Below are positions 1-6,730 of a stretch of 16,509 nucleotides of DNA, one piece after another. The DNA is taken from contig CAAGIG010000044.1 of the NCBI GenBank assembly GCA_900769885.1, forward strand, positions 1-16,509, given 5' to 3'. The translations under genes and the position numbers were made by a program. Under the pieces are notes generated by a model. It worked only from the letters and a program-made list of their open reading frames with translations. It was not told the DNA's origin and did not search any database. Position 1 is the stretch's first letter, and each line of letters begins with the position of its first letter. The stretch comes from Rikenellaceae bacterium (GTDB taxonomy: Bacteria; Bacteroidota; Bacteroidia; Bacteroidales; UBA932).

Positions 1-222
1 GATTCCGAGGAAACTGTTAGCGACACCTTCTTGCAGGCATGGAATTCCATCCCCCCACATCGCCCCAAATTCCTGAAGCTGTTCCTTGCAAAAATCACCC
101 GTAATCTTGCTTTTAGTCGTTGGCGCAAGCAAACGGCCGATAAGCGTGGAGGAGGGGAAACAGAACTTGTACTTGAGGAATTGGCAGGGTGCATCCCAGG
201 AACTGAGCAGATTGATGACCAG
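1..222 (+). other. Sigma-70/ECF-like sigma factor fragment (region 2) upstream of CarB
   Basis: Read in the CarB frame, these bases encode a sequence starting DSEETVSDTFLQAWNSIPPH, then FLAKITRNLAFSRWRKQTAD and KRGGGETELVLEEL. This is the pattern of sigma region 2 in a family of ECF-like sigma factors common in Firmicutes (D-E-E-V-DT-AWNSIPPHRP, L-KITRNLA-D-R). It is unlike any part of CarB. Arginine codons here are all CGC/CGT (5 of 5), while the CarB part mostly uses AGA/AGG, which suggests a different source. The boundary lies at about 205-222, between CIPG and LLWKAKAQGF. Region 4, the -35 binding part, is missing, so this piece could not work as a normal sigma factor. Confidence 0.75.
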
Positions 223-2010
223 CTGTTGTGGAAAGCTAAGGCTCAAGGTTTCTCAGATTTCCAGATCGGAAGGCACGTCCTTAAAGACAGAATTGATTCT
301 GAGGATATGGTTAAGGTTGTCAGAGATTATCGTAAGTCGAGAGGTATTCTTCCTGTTGTAAAACAGATCGATACTCTTGCTGCAGAGTTCCCTGCACAGA
401 CCAATTACCTGTATTTGACATATAACGGAACTGTTTCAGACGTTGATTATAAAGGAGATCATAAGTCTATTATCGTTCTTGGTTCTGGTGCTTACCGTAT
501 CGGTAGTTCTGTAGAATTTGACTGGTGTAGTGTCAATGCTCTTCAAACCATCAGAAAGAGTGGATGGAGAGGTGTTATGATTAACTACAATCCCGAAACT
601 GTTTCTACAGATTACGATATGTGCGACAGACTCTATTTCGATGAATTGACATACGAAAGAGTTCTTGATATTTATGATTTGGAACAGCCTCACGGTGTAA
701 TTGTATCTGTGGGTGGTCAGATTCCAAATAACCTCGCAGTCCGTTTGGATGAAGTGGGCGTTCCATTGCTTGGTACTCCTGCCAATAGTATTGACAATGC
801 GGAAGACAGACATCGTTTCTCAGCTATGTTGGACAGCATCGGTGTTGACCAGCCACGTTGGAAAGAGTTGTCATCTTTGAGCGAGGTAAATACCTTTGTC
901 AAAGATGTGGGATTCCCTGTTTTGGTCCGTCCTTCATACGTTCTTTCAGGTGCTGCGATGAATGTTTGCTCTAATGACAGCGAATTGGAAAGATTCCTTG
1001 CTTTGGCAGCAAATGTCTCTAAGAAACACCCTGTTGTCGTAACTGAATTTATCGAAAATGCAAAGGAAATCGAGTTCGATGCTGTTGCAGATAAAGGTAC
1101 TGTTATTGCGTACGCTATTTCAGAGCATATTGAGTTTGCAGGGGTTCACTCAGGTGATGCTACCATCCAGTTCCCTCCTCAGAAACTTTATGTTGCGACT
1201 GTAAGACGTATTAAGAAAATTGCCCGCAAGATTGCTCAGGCTTTGAACATTTCAGGTCCTTTCAATATCCAGTTCCTTGCAAAGAATAATGATATTAAGG
1301 TAATTGAATGTAACCTGAGAGCTTCAAGAAGTTTCCCATTTGTATCTAAGGTATTGAACATCAATCTTATCGAACTTGCAACAAAAGTTATGATCGGTGA
1401 AGAGGTTACCCCTCCTGAAAAGTCTGCATTTGATTTGGATTATGTAGGTATCAAAGCTTCCCAATTCTCGTTCTCACGTCTACAGAAAGCCGACCCTGTT
1501 TTGGGTGTAGATATGGCATCTACAGGTGAGGTTGGTTGTATCGGAGATGATACAGATGAGGCAATCCTTAAAGCTATGATGTCTGTGGGATATGATATTC
1601 CTAAGAAAAATATCCTTATCTCTTCAGGTGACGGTAAGCAAAAGGCTGAGTTGTTGTATGCTTGTCAACTTTTGGCTAAACACGGTTATACAATTTATGC
1701 AACCGGTGGCAGTCATAAGTTCTTGGAGGACAACAATGTACCATCTACCAGAGTTTACTGGCCTTCTGAACAAGGTCAGGGTCCTCAAGCTTTGGATATG
1801 ATTCACGACAAACAGATTGATTTGGTTGTAAATATCCCTAAGAATTTGACAGAAGAGGAACTTAAGAATGGTTATACAATCCGTAGAGCGGCTGTAGACT
1901 TCAATATTCCTCTTATTACTAATGCACGATTGGCTTCGGCATTTATCATTGCATTCTGTAATATGCCATTAGAGGGTATCCAGATCAAGTCTTGGGACCA
2001 ATATAAATAG
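1..2010 (+). CDS. carB: Carbamoyl-phosphate synthase large subunit, C-terminal part, fused in frame to a sigma-factor fragment (partial)
   Basis: The frame is open at the left edge, so the true start lies outside; a TTG at 31 is not a credible start. From about position 223 the protein matches CarB: the end of the oligomerisation domain (GFSDFQIG, then PVVKQIDTLAAEFPAQTNYL), the second ATP-grasp half that phosphorylates carbamate (GSGAYRIGSSVEFDW at about 481; NPETVSTDYD; RPSYVLSGAAM; IECNLRASRSFPFVSK with the expected metal-binding Glu and Asn), and the MGS-like allosteric domain at the C-terminus (from about 1610). CarB makes carbamoyl phosphate for pyrimidines and arginine. The N-terminal ATP-grasp half, roughly 500 residues in the family, is absent and replaced by a sigma-factor piece. 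An exchanger gene follows 22 bases after the stop. The C-terminal identity is secure. Whether the fusion is real, a deletion or an assembly chimera is not known. Confidence 0.9.
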   Translation, partial: DSEETVSDTFLQAWNSIPPHRPKFLKLFLAKITRNLAFSRWRKQTADKRGGGETELVLEELAGCIPGTEQIDDQLLWKAKAQGFSDFQIGRHVLKDRIDSEDMVKVVRDYRKSRGILPVVKQIDTLAAEFPAQTNYLYLTYNGTVSDVDYKGDHKSIIVLGSGAYRIGSSVEFDWCSVNALQTIRKSGWRGVMINYNPETVSTDYDMCDRLYFDELTYERVLDIYDLEQPHGVIVSVGGQIPNNLAVRLDEVGVPLLGTPANSIDNAEDRHRFSAMLDSIGVDQPRWKELSSLSEVNTFVKDVGFPVLVRPSYVLSGAAMNVCSNDSELERFLALAANVSKKHPVVVTEFIENAKEIEFDAVADKGTVIAYAISEHIEFAGVHSGDATIQFPPQKLYVATVRRIKKIARKIAQALNISGPFNIQFLAKNNDIKVIECNLRASRSFPFVSKVLNINLIELATKVMIGEEVTPPEKSAFDLDYVGIKASQFSFSRLQKADPVLGVDMASTGEVGCIGDDTDEAILKAMMSVGYDIPKKNILISSGDGKQKAELLYACQLLAKHGYTIYATGGSHKFLEDNNVPSTRVYWPSEQGQGPQALDMIHDKQIDLVVNIPKNLTEEELKNGYTIRRAAVDFNIPLITNARLASAFIIAFCNMPLEGIQIKSWDQYK

Positions 2011-2032
2011 ATTTTAATAATTTAAATATAGA

Positions 2033-3028
2033 ATGACACCAACACTATTATTGTTTCTTTATCTGATTTTGGGTTTGATATTGATTGTTGTAGGGGCTAA
2101 TTTCCTTGTAGATGGTTCCTCGTTTATCGCAAGAAAATTCAAAATCTCAGAATTTGTAGTCGGACTTACGATTGTTGGGATGGGAACATCCACTCCGGAA
2201 CTTGTAGTAAGTATGATTTCAGGAATTCAAGGTAGTGGAGATATAGCAATTGGCAATGTTGTGGGAAGCAACATTGCCAATATTTTTTTGATTCTGGGTA
2301 TGACTGCCCTGATATCTCCCATTGGATTTACCAAGACCAATATCAAACTTGATCTTCCTATTTGTATAGCTACTTCAGTGTTGCTATTGTTGTTATCTTT
2401 TGATACTCTTTTCTTTGGTCAGGATGCTAACGTTATCGGACGTATTGACAGTATTATACTTTTGTTGGGTTTTATCGCTTTTATGATTTATTCATTCAAA
2501 GTATCCGGGAATGAAAGCGAAGGTGCTGACTATGAAGAGGTTATTTCTTCTTCTGGTGATATACCTTCAAAATTTCCTATTTTAAAGGCGGTTGCTAAAA
2601 TCGTTGCAGGTTTGGCAGGATTGATTTTTGGTGGACGACTTTTTGTTGATTCTGGTTCAGAAATGGCTGCAGGTTTTGGAGTTAGTGAAGCGTTTATCGG
2701 TATTACAGTTATGGCTGTAGGTACTTCGTTGCCTGAGTTGGCAGCTTCGGTCGTTGCCGCAATGAAGAAGAAAGGACAGATGGCCCTTGGAAATATTGTT
2801 GGTTCTAATATCTTCAATATTCTCTTTATTTTGGGTACTTGTTCAATGGTCACTCCATTGACTCTTGGAGGTATTACCCTTGTCGATGTATTGGTAATGA
2901 TTGCTGCTCCTATTTTTATTTTATTTGCAGCATTTACCCCTAAAAAGAGAGTTATGGACAGATGGGAGGGATTGTTGTTTCTCATCATCTATCTTGTTTA
3001 TATAGTTTATTTAACTAAGAATTTGTAG
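2033..3028 (+). CDS. Calcium/sodium antiporter, CaCA family (YrbG-like), copy 1
   Basis: An inner-membrane exchanger of 331 residues, the usual length for the prokaryotic YrbG/CaxA branch, which typically swaps sodium for calcium. The sequence is strongly hydrophobic with about ten membrane segments and carries both inverted alpha repeats of the family. Alpha-1 has GMGTSTPELVVS and GNVVGSNIANI (about residues 52-85). Alpha-2 has AVGTSLPELAAS and GNIVGSNIFNI (about 229-262). The Glu in each TPEL/LPEL motif is the ion ligand known from the family. A charged loop with several acidic residues (about 160-178) separates the two halves. The gene starts 22 bases after carB and ends 5 bases before a paralogue, so the three are probably co-transcribed. 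Ion specificity cannot be settled from sequence. Confidence 0.9.
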   Translation: MTPTLLLFLYLILGLILIVVGANFLVDGSSFIARKFKISEFVVGLTIVGMGTSTPELVVSMISGIQGSGDIAIGNVVGSNIANIFLILGMTALISPIGFTKTNIKLDLPICIATSVLLLLLSFDTLFFGQDANVIGRIDSIILLLGFIAFMIYSFKVSGNESEGADYEEVISSSGDIPSKFPILKAVAKIVAGLAGLIFGGRLFVDSGSEMAAGFGVSEAFIGITVMAVGTSLPELAASVVAAMKKKGQMALGNIVGSNIFNILFILGTCSMVTPLTLGGITLVDVLVMIAAPIFILFAAFTPKKRVMDRWEGLLFLIIYLVYIVYLTKNL

Positions 3029-3033
3029 TATAT

Positions 3034-4002
3034 ATGTGGATATCATTTATTCTACTCATTGTAGGTCTTGTTCTGATTTTGCTGGGTGCTGATGCTCTTG
3101 TCAATGGAGCTTCTGCTGTGGCAAGAAAGTATGGAATTTCTGAGTTTGTGGTAGGTTTGACCATTGTCGGTATCGGAACATCTGCTCCTGAATTGATAGT
3201 AAGTGCAATTTCTGCTATTAACGGCAGTTCTGATATTGCTATAGGTAATGTGGTCGGTTCCAACATTTCCAATGTTTTTATGATTTTGGGTGTTACTGCA
3301 ATTATTGCCCCTATCACTTTGACAAAGAGCAACTTGAAATATGACCTCCCTATTGCTTTAGGGGTTTCTCTGTTGTTGTTTATCCTCGCATACGACTCTA
3401 TTTTCCTTGGTAAGGAGTTTAATGTCATTTCGAGATGGGATGGACTTATTTTGATTGCAATGTTTGTCCTTTTTATGATTTATTCTTTCAAGAGTTCTGC
3501 TTCTGGTGACCAAAATGAGGAATCTGCTGAAAGTGAGAATGGGAAGGTCAATATTGTTAAGTCTGTACTTTTGATTGTTTGCGGACTTGTAGGTTTGGTT
3601 CTCGGAGGACGGTTGTTCGTCAATTCCGGAAGCGACATTGCCCGTGGTTTTGGTGTGAGCGATGCTTTTATTGGCATTACAGTTATGGCTGTCGGAACCT
3701 CACTTCCTGAATTGGCCGCTTCTGTTAATGCGGCCATAAAGAAGAAAGGACAGATGGCTTTGGGAAATGTTATAGGTTCCAATATTTTCAATATCCTCCT
3801 GATTTTGGGTACATCGTCCATTATTCGCCCATTGACTCTCGGTGGAATTACTATGATTGATATGGGAATGATGATTCTGACTACTGTTATGATTATGCTA
3901 AGTGCATTGTTAATCAGTAAGAAAGAGATTAAAAGAGGAGTTGGTGCCTTGTTTTTTATGATATACATTGCCTATATTGTCTATTTGGCTTCAAATTTGT
4001 AA
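3034..4002 (+). CDS. Calcium/sodium antiporter, CaCA family (YrbG-like), copy 2
   Basis: A second exchanger of 322 residues, clearly a tandem paralogue of the preceding gene. Both alpha repeats are intact: GIGTSAPELIVS with GNVVGSNISNV, and AVGTSLPELAAS with GNVIGSNIFNI. Both copies end in a similar YIVYL-x-x-NL tail. The central charged loop differs from copy 1 (ASGDQNEESAESENGK against a region around NESEGADYEE), so the copies have diverged and neither is broken. Two full-length proteins next to each other could form a heteromer or differ in ion preference, but this is inference. The start ATG lies 5 bases after the stop of copy 1, and cysteate synthase begins right after, which supports one transcript. 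Confidence 0.9.
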   Translation: MWISFILLIVGLVLILLGADALVNGASAVARKYGISEFVVGLTIVGIGTSAPELIVSAISAINGSSDIAIGNVVGSNISNVFMILGVTAIIAPITLTKSNLKYDLPIALGVSLLLFILAYDSIFLGKEFNVISRWDGLILIAMFVLFMIYSFKSSASGDQNEESAESENGKVNIVKSVLLIVCGLVGLVLGGRLFVNSGSDIARGFGVSDAFIGITVMAVGTSLPELAASVNAAIKKKGQMALGNVIGSNIFNILLILGTSSIIRPLTLGGITMIDMGMMILTTVMIMLSALLISKKEIKRGVGALFFMIYIAYIVYLASNL

Positions 4003-4017
4003 TTGATGCGGGATTGT

Positions 4018-5304
4018 ATGAATAATTTCAAACCAAACGGATATAGACTTTTAAATGTGGCAGATGGTCACATTTTTGACGATAGTGGATGGGATTTGGC
4101 TGATTCTCAGAGTAGTGTACCTTCACTTGTAAGAGCTGTTTATAATAAGAAAAAGTTGGATGTTAAGCCAGATTCCTGGGGATTTTACCGTTTTGCGGAC
4201 TGGTTGCCTGTGCACCATTTGTTGAGTGGTTCGGCGACTACTGTTACTTATAAAAGTGAGAAATTGGCTCAACGCCTTGGATTGGATAATCTTTATATTG
4301 CATTTTCTGGATATTGGCCCGAGAAAGGGGCTAAGATGAGCACCTGCTCTTTTAAAGAGACAGAGGCTTATTCGGTTTGTGGAAGGTTGCCGAAAGATGA
4401 AAGGAGAATTTTGGTGGTTGCCTCTGCAGGAAATACTGCAAGAGCTTTTGCCAAAGTTTGTTCTGAAAATAATATTCCAATTTTGATTTCGATTCCTTAT
4501 GACAATCTCGATGCCCTCTGGTTTGACAAACCATTGAATGATTGTGTGAAGATTATCTCTTCTCCTGCAGGAAGTGATTATTTTGATGCCATTTCATTGG
4601 CTCAGGTGGCTGTCAAGTCGGAGAAGTTTTTGGATGAAGGTGGGGCTAAGAATGTTGCACGAAGAGATGGTATGGGTACTACACTTTTGTCTGCAGCTGT
4701 TGAAATTGGTTCGATTCCTGATGTTTATGTTCAGGCTATCGGTAGTGGTACTGGTGGTATTGCCGCTTGGGAGGCTGCGATGAGGCTTGCTGAGGATGGT
4801 TCTTGGGGAGAGAACAATATGCAACTGCTTTTGGTTCAGAATGCCCCTTTTACCCCTATGTATGATGCGTGGAATGCTGACAGTCGCAATCTTTTACCTT
4901 TTGATGATGAACAGGCTAGATTGAAAGCTGTGGAGATTAATGCTAAGGTCCTTTCCAACAGACGTCCCCCCTATCCTGTTTCAGGAGGTGTTTATGATGC
5001 TTTGAAAGCCTCATCTGGTTTGATGGAAGTTGCTTATAATGACGATATTATTACATATTCTGCACTTTTTAAAGAGTGTGAAGGTATTGATATTAATCCT
5101 GCTGCCGCTATTGCTTTGGCAGGTTTGGATAAAGCTGTCCGTTCAGGAAAGGTCTCTAAAGAGAAGTGTATTGTTTTGAACATTACTGGTGGTGGAGAGA
5201 AGAGGTTTAAAGCTGATAATCAATGCTTTTATGCCAAACCTGCTTTGGTCGCTTCTGCCGGTGATGAAGGGGTTTTGGATAAAATTATTGCTTTGTTTGA
5301 ATAG
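4018..5304 (+). CDS. Cysteate synthase (threonine-synthase-like PLP enzyme)
   Basis: A fold-type II PLP enzyme. The family reaction replaces the phosphate of O-phosphoserine with sulfite to give L-cysteate. The sequence resembles the archaeal (Methanosarcina) enzyme, as I recall it, over its whole length: YIAFSGYWPEKGAKMSTCSF with the PLP lysine in SFKE, VVASAGNTARAFA, GGAKNVARRDGMGT, QAIGSGTGGIAAWEA, PPYPVSGGVYDAL, EGIDINPAAAIA and LNITGGG. The N-terminal cysteine-rich ribbon of the archaeal enzyme is missing. I chose ATG 4018 because GGGA lies 4 bases upstream; ATG 4006 or TTG 4003 would add four or five residues. In methanogens cysteate feeds coenzyme M. In Bacteroidota it is the head group precursor of sulfonolipids (capnine type), the likely role here. 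No acyltransferase of that pathway is in view. Confidence 0.85.
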   Translation: MNNFKPNGYRLLNVADGHIFDDSGWDLADSQSSVPSLVRAVYNKKKLDVKPDSWGFYRFADWLPVHHLLSGSATTVTYKSEKLAQRLGLDNLYIAFSGYWPEKGAKMSTCSFKETEAYSVCGRLPKDERRILVVASAGNTARAFAKVCSENNIPILISIPYDNLDALWFDKPLNDCVKIISSPAGSDYFDAISLAQVAVKSEKFLDEGGAKNVARRDGMGTTLLSAAVEIGSIPDVYVQAIGSGTGGIAAWEAAMRLAEDGSWGENNMQLLLVQNAPFTPMYDAWNADSRNLLPFDDEQARLKAVEINAKVLSNRRPPYPVSGGVYDALKASSGLMEVAYNDDIITYSALFKECEGIDINPAAAIALAGLDKAVRSGKVSKEKCIVLNITGGGEKRFKADNQCFYAKPALVASAGDEGVLDKIIALFE

Positions 5305-5345
5305 CGACAGATTTGATTGAATCACAATATTTTAATTTATAAAAA

Positions 5346-6494
5346 ATGAAAAACAAATTATTTCTATTATTTACTTTATTGGTTATGGCCGTAGCTTGTA
5401 CCAAACCGGATGATAATCAGGATAATCCTACTCCTCCTGCACCATCTGAGGAGTCACTTGTAATCAGTGTTGACAATGAGTCGATTTATGCTGATGGATT
5501 GGAGGTTGCTACTTTTACAGTTGAATATACCATTGACGGAGAGACTACCGATGTTACTTCTGAGGTGACTATCCTTGAAGATAAAGCAGGTGCTATCAAC
5601 GGCAATACCTTTTCGACAACAGTTGCCGGTACTTATAAATTCTACACTTCTTATGGAATGGTTAATTCCAATGTGGTAGAGGTCCTTGCTCAAGAGGTTC
5701 CTGAAGATGAGGAGTACATTACACTCACTGTTGATAAAAATGAGATTCAGGCAGATGCAAAAGATGTTGCAACTATGACTGTGACTCATTTCCTCAATGG
5801 AGAGCAAACTGATATTACAGCAGAGTCTTATTTCTATCTTGAAGATGGTACCTATTTGGAAGCAGGTAATGTTTTCTCGACAGCTCAGCCCGGTACCTAT
5901 ACAATTTATGCCAGATATGAGAGCATAAAATCCAATAACATAACTGTTACAGCTACTGAAATTGAGACACCTCCGACTGGTGACTTGAATATTGGTGATT
6001 TGTACAGTTCCAATGGTGTTGTAGGTGTTGTATTCAGAGTTCCTACTGAAGAAACTCCCGGTTTGATTATTTCATTGGATGAAGGTTTCACCTCCTGGTC
6101 TACCGAATATGCCTGGGTAAACTGTGTGTTTACTAAAGGTGAGTTGAATTGTGAAATGATTTATCGTCAGGAAAATTGGGAAGAGAAATATCCAGCAGCC
6201 AAATGGTGTTATGATCACGGTGAAGGATGGTTCTTGCCTTCTGATGACGAATTGGCTGAGTTCTGGTTGGCTTTCAATGGTTCTCTTACCGGAGATAACA
6301 AGGAACAACAGGAATTGTTCAATTCTAAATTTACTACCAAGATTGAGATTGGTTCGGCTTATTGGTCATCAAATGAGATTAGTGAAGATATGGCTACAGC
6401 ATATCAGCTTAATGACCCTACCAATATTGTAATTTGCTTGACATCATACAAGTATCAACAATATCCTGTTAAGGCTGTCAGATATATTTACTAA
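5346..6494 (+). CDS. Surface lipoprotein with two Ig-like repeats and a DUF1566/FISUMP-like C-terminal domain
   Basis: A 382-residue predicted lipoprotein. The signal peptide MKNKLFLLFTLLVMAVAC ends in a lipobox with the lipidated Cys at 18, followed by an acidic, proline-rich linker. Two homologous Ig-like modules follow, about residues 37-116 and 122-205. Both share a V-D-x-x-x-I-x-A-D start, VAT-x-TV, DIT/DVTSE and a G-TY-x-x-Y ending. Residues ~213-382 look like the DUF1566/FISUMP type of domain: GEGWFLPSDDELAEFW (from about 293), AYWSSNE (338-344) and KAVRYIY at the end. It is probably anchored on the outer membrane and faces outward. The ligand is unknown. The gene follows cysteate synthase after 41 bases and is the last before a terminator. 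Domain names come from memory and were not searched. Confidence 0.8.
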   Translation: MKNKLFLLFTLLVMAVACTKPDDNQDNPTPPAPSEESLVISVDNESIYADGLEVATFTVEYTIDGETTDVTSEVTILEDKAGAINGNTFSTTVAGTYKFYTSYGMVNSNVVEVLAQEVPEDEEYITLTVDKNEIQADAKDVATMTVTHFLNGEQTDITAESYFYLEDGTYLEAGNVFSTAQPGTYTIYARYESIKSNNITVTATEIETPPTGDLNIGDLYSSNGVVGVVFRVPTEETPGLIISLDEGFTSWSTEYAWVNCVFTKGELNCEMIYRQENWEEKYPAAKWCYDHGEGWFLPSDDELAEFWLAFNGSLTGDNKEQQELFNSKFTTKIEIGSAYWSSNEISEDMATAYQLNDPTNIVICLTSYKYQQYPVKAVRYIY

Positions 6495-6555
6495 CAGTTT
6501 AAGGCTTTAGTTTGTGACTGGACCATAAATATCAAAGGTCTGATGTCACAAGAGT

Positions 6556-6659
6556 CTGACTTAGATATGAATAGAGCTCGGTATTTGATGTGACCCCCAA
6601 AAGTTGGACGGTTTAACATTATTAAGAGGCGGACATTGATTGGAATAGAGCTCGGTATT
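6556..6659. repeat. Direct repeat pair, period 74 bases
   Basis: GAATAGAGCTCGGTATT occurs exactly at 6569-6585 and 6643-6659. Counted by eye, the similarity extends 13 bases upstream at reduced identity (6556-6585 against 6630-6659, 25 of 30 matching). The second copy supplies the left arm of the terminator hairpin. The first copy is followed directly by the IS-end-like segment instead. This looks like a duplicated or interrupted terminator arm. It is too long to be a normal IS3-family target duplication. Confidence 0.8.
6586..6609 (+). mobile_element. Solo relic resembling an IS3/IS150-type terminus
   Basis: The segment TGATGTGACCCCCAAAAGTT plus GGAC matches the IS end at 16451-16474 at 21 of 24 positions and in the same orientation. 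The core, GTGA then CCCCAAAAGTT then GAC, is typical of terminal repeats of IS3-family elements. No transposase and no opposite end follow: sequence after 6610 does not contain the inverse motif. It is therefore a decayed or solo end, or a non-autonomous fragment. The family call is from memory. Confidence 0.5.
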
Positions 6660-6678
6660 GCGCCGGGCTCATTTTTTT
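6648..6678 (+). terminator. Rho-independent terminator after the lipoprotein gene
   Basis: GAGCTCGG (6648-6655) pairs with CCGGGCTC (6663-6670) as an 8-bp stem with one T-G wobble and a 7-base loop. It is followed by A and seven Ts (6672-6678). The orientation fits termination of the plus-strand genes ending at 6494. On the minus strand no U-run follows the stem, so it should act in one direction only. Confidence 0.85.
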
Positions 6679-6730
6679 ATCTCAGTTAGATTCTGTTATT
6701 ATCGAGGTAGCGTATGTATTACCTCTGTTC

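Larger units (their letters stand above)
6495..6730. other. Convergent intergenic spacer with hairpins, direct repeat and IS-end relic
   Basis: There is no credible gene in this 236-base stretch between the plus-strand lipoprotein and the minus-strand glycosyltransferase. It holds an imperfect hairpin (6514-6549, arms GTGAC/GTCAC plus GACC/GGTC), two copies of a direct repeat 74 bases apart, a 24-base segment resembling an IS3-family terminus (6586-6609), a strong plus-strand terminator (6648-6678), and a weak hairpin with arms GAGGTA/TACCTC (6704-6725). I see no clear U-run terminator for the minus-strand operon that ends at 6731. Confidence 0.75.

Noticed and set aside
2530..3968. Long minus-strand open frames opposite the two exchangers
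   Set aside because: Their proteins mirror each other because the exchangers are paralogues. They are Ile/Pro/Thr-rich with no start signals or motifs, so they are shadows.
2033..4002. The exchanger pair as one frameshifted gene
   Set aside because: Each copy has its own start, both alpha repeats and a normal length, so these are two complete genes.
6643..6659. Cloning-vector polylinker contamination (GAGCTCGGTA resembles a common polylinker)
   Set aside because: The match stops after ten bases, the expected following sites are absent, and the motif is explained by the terminator stem and a native repeat.
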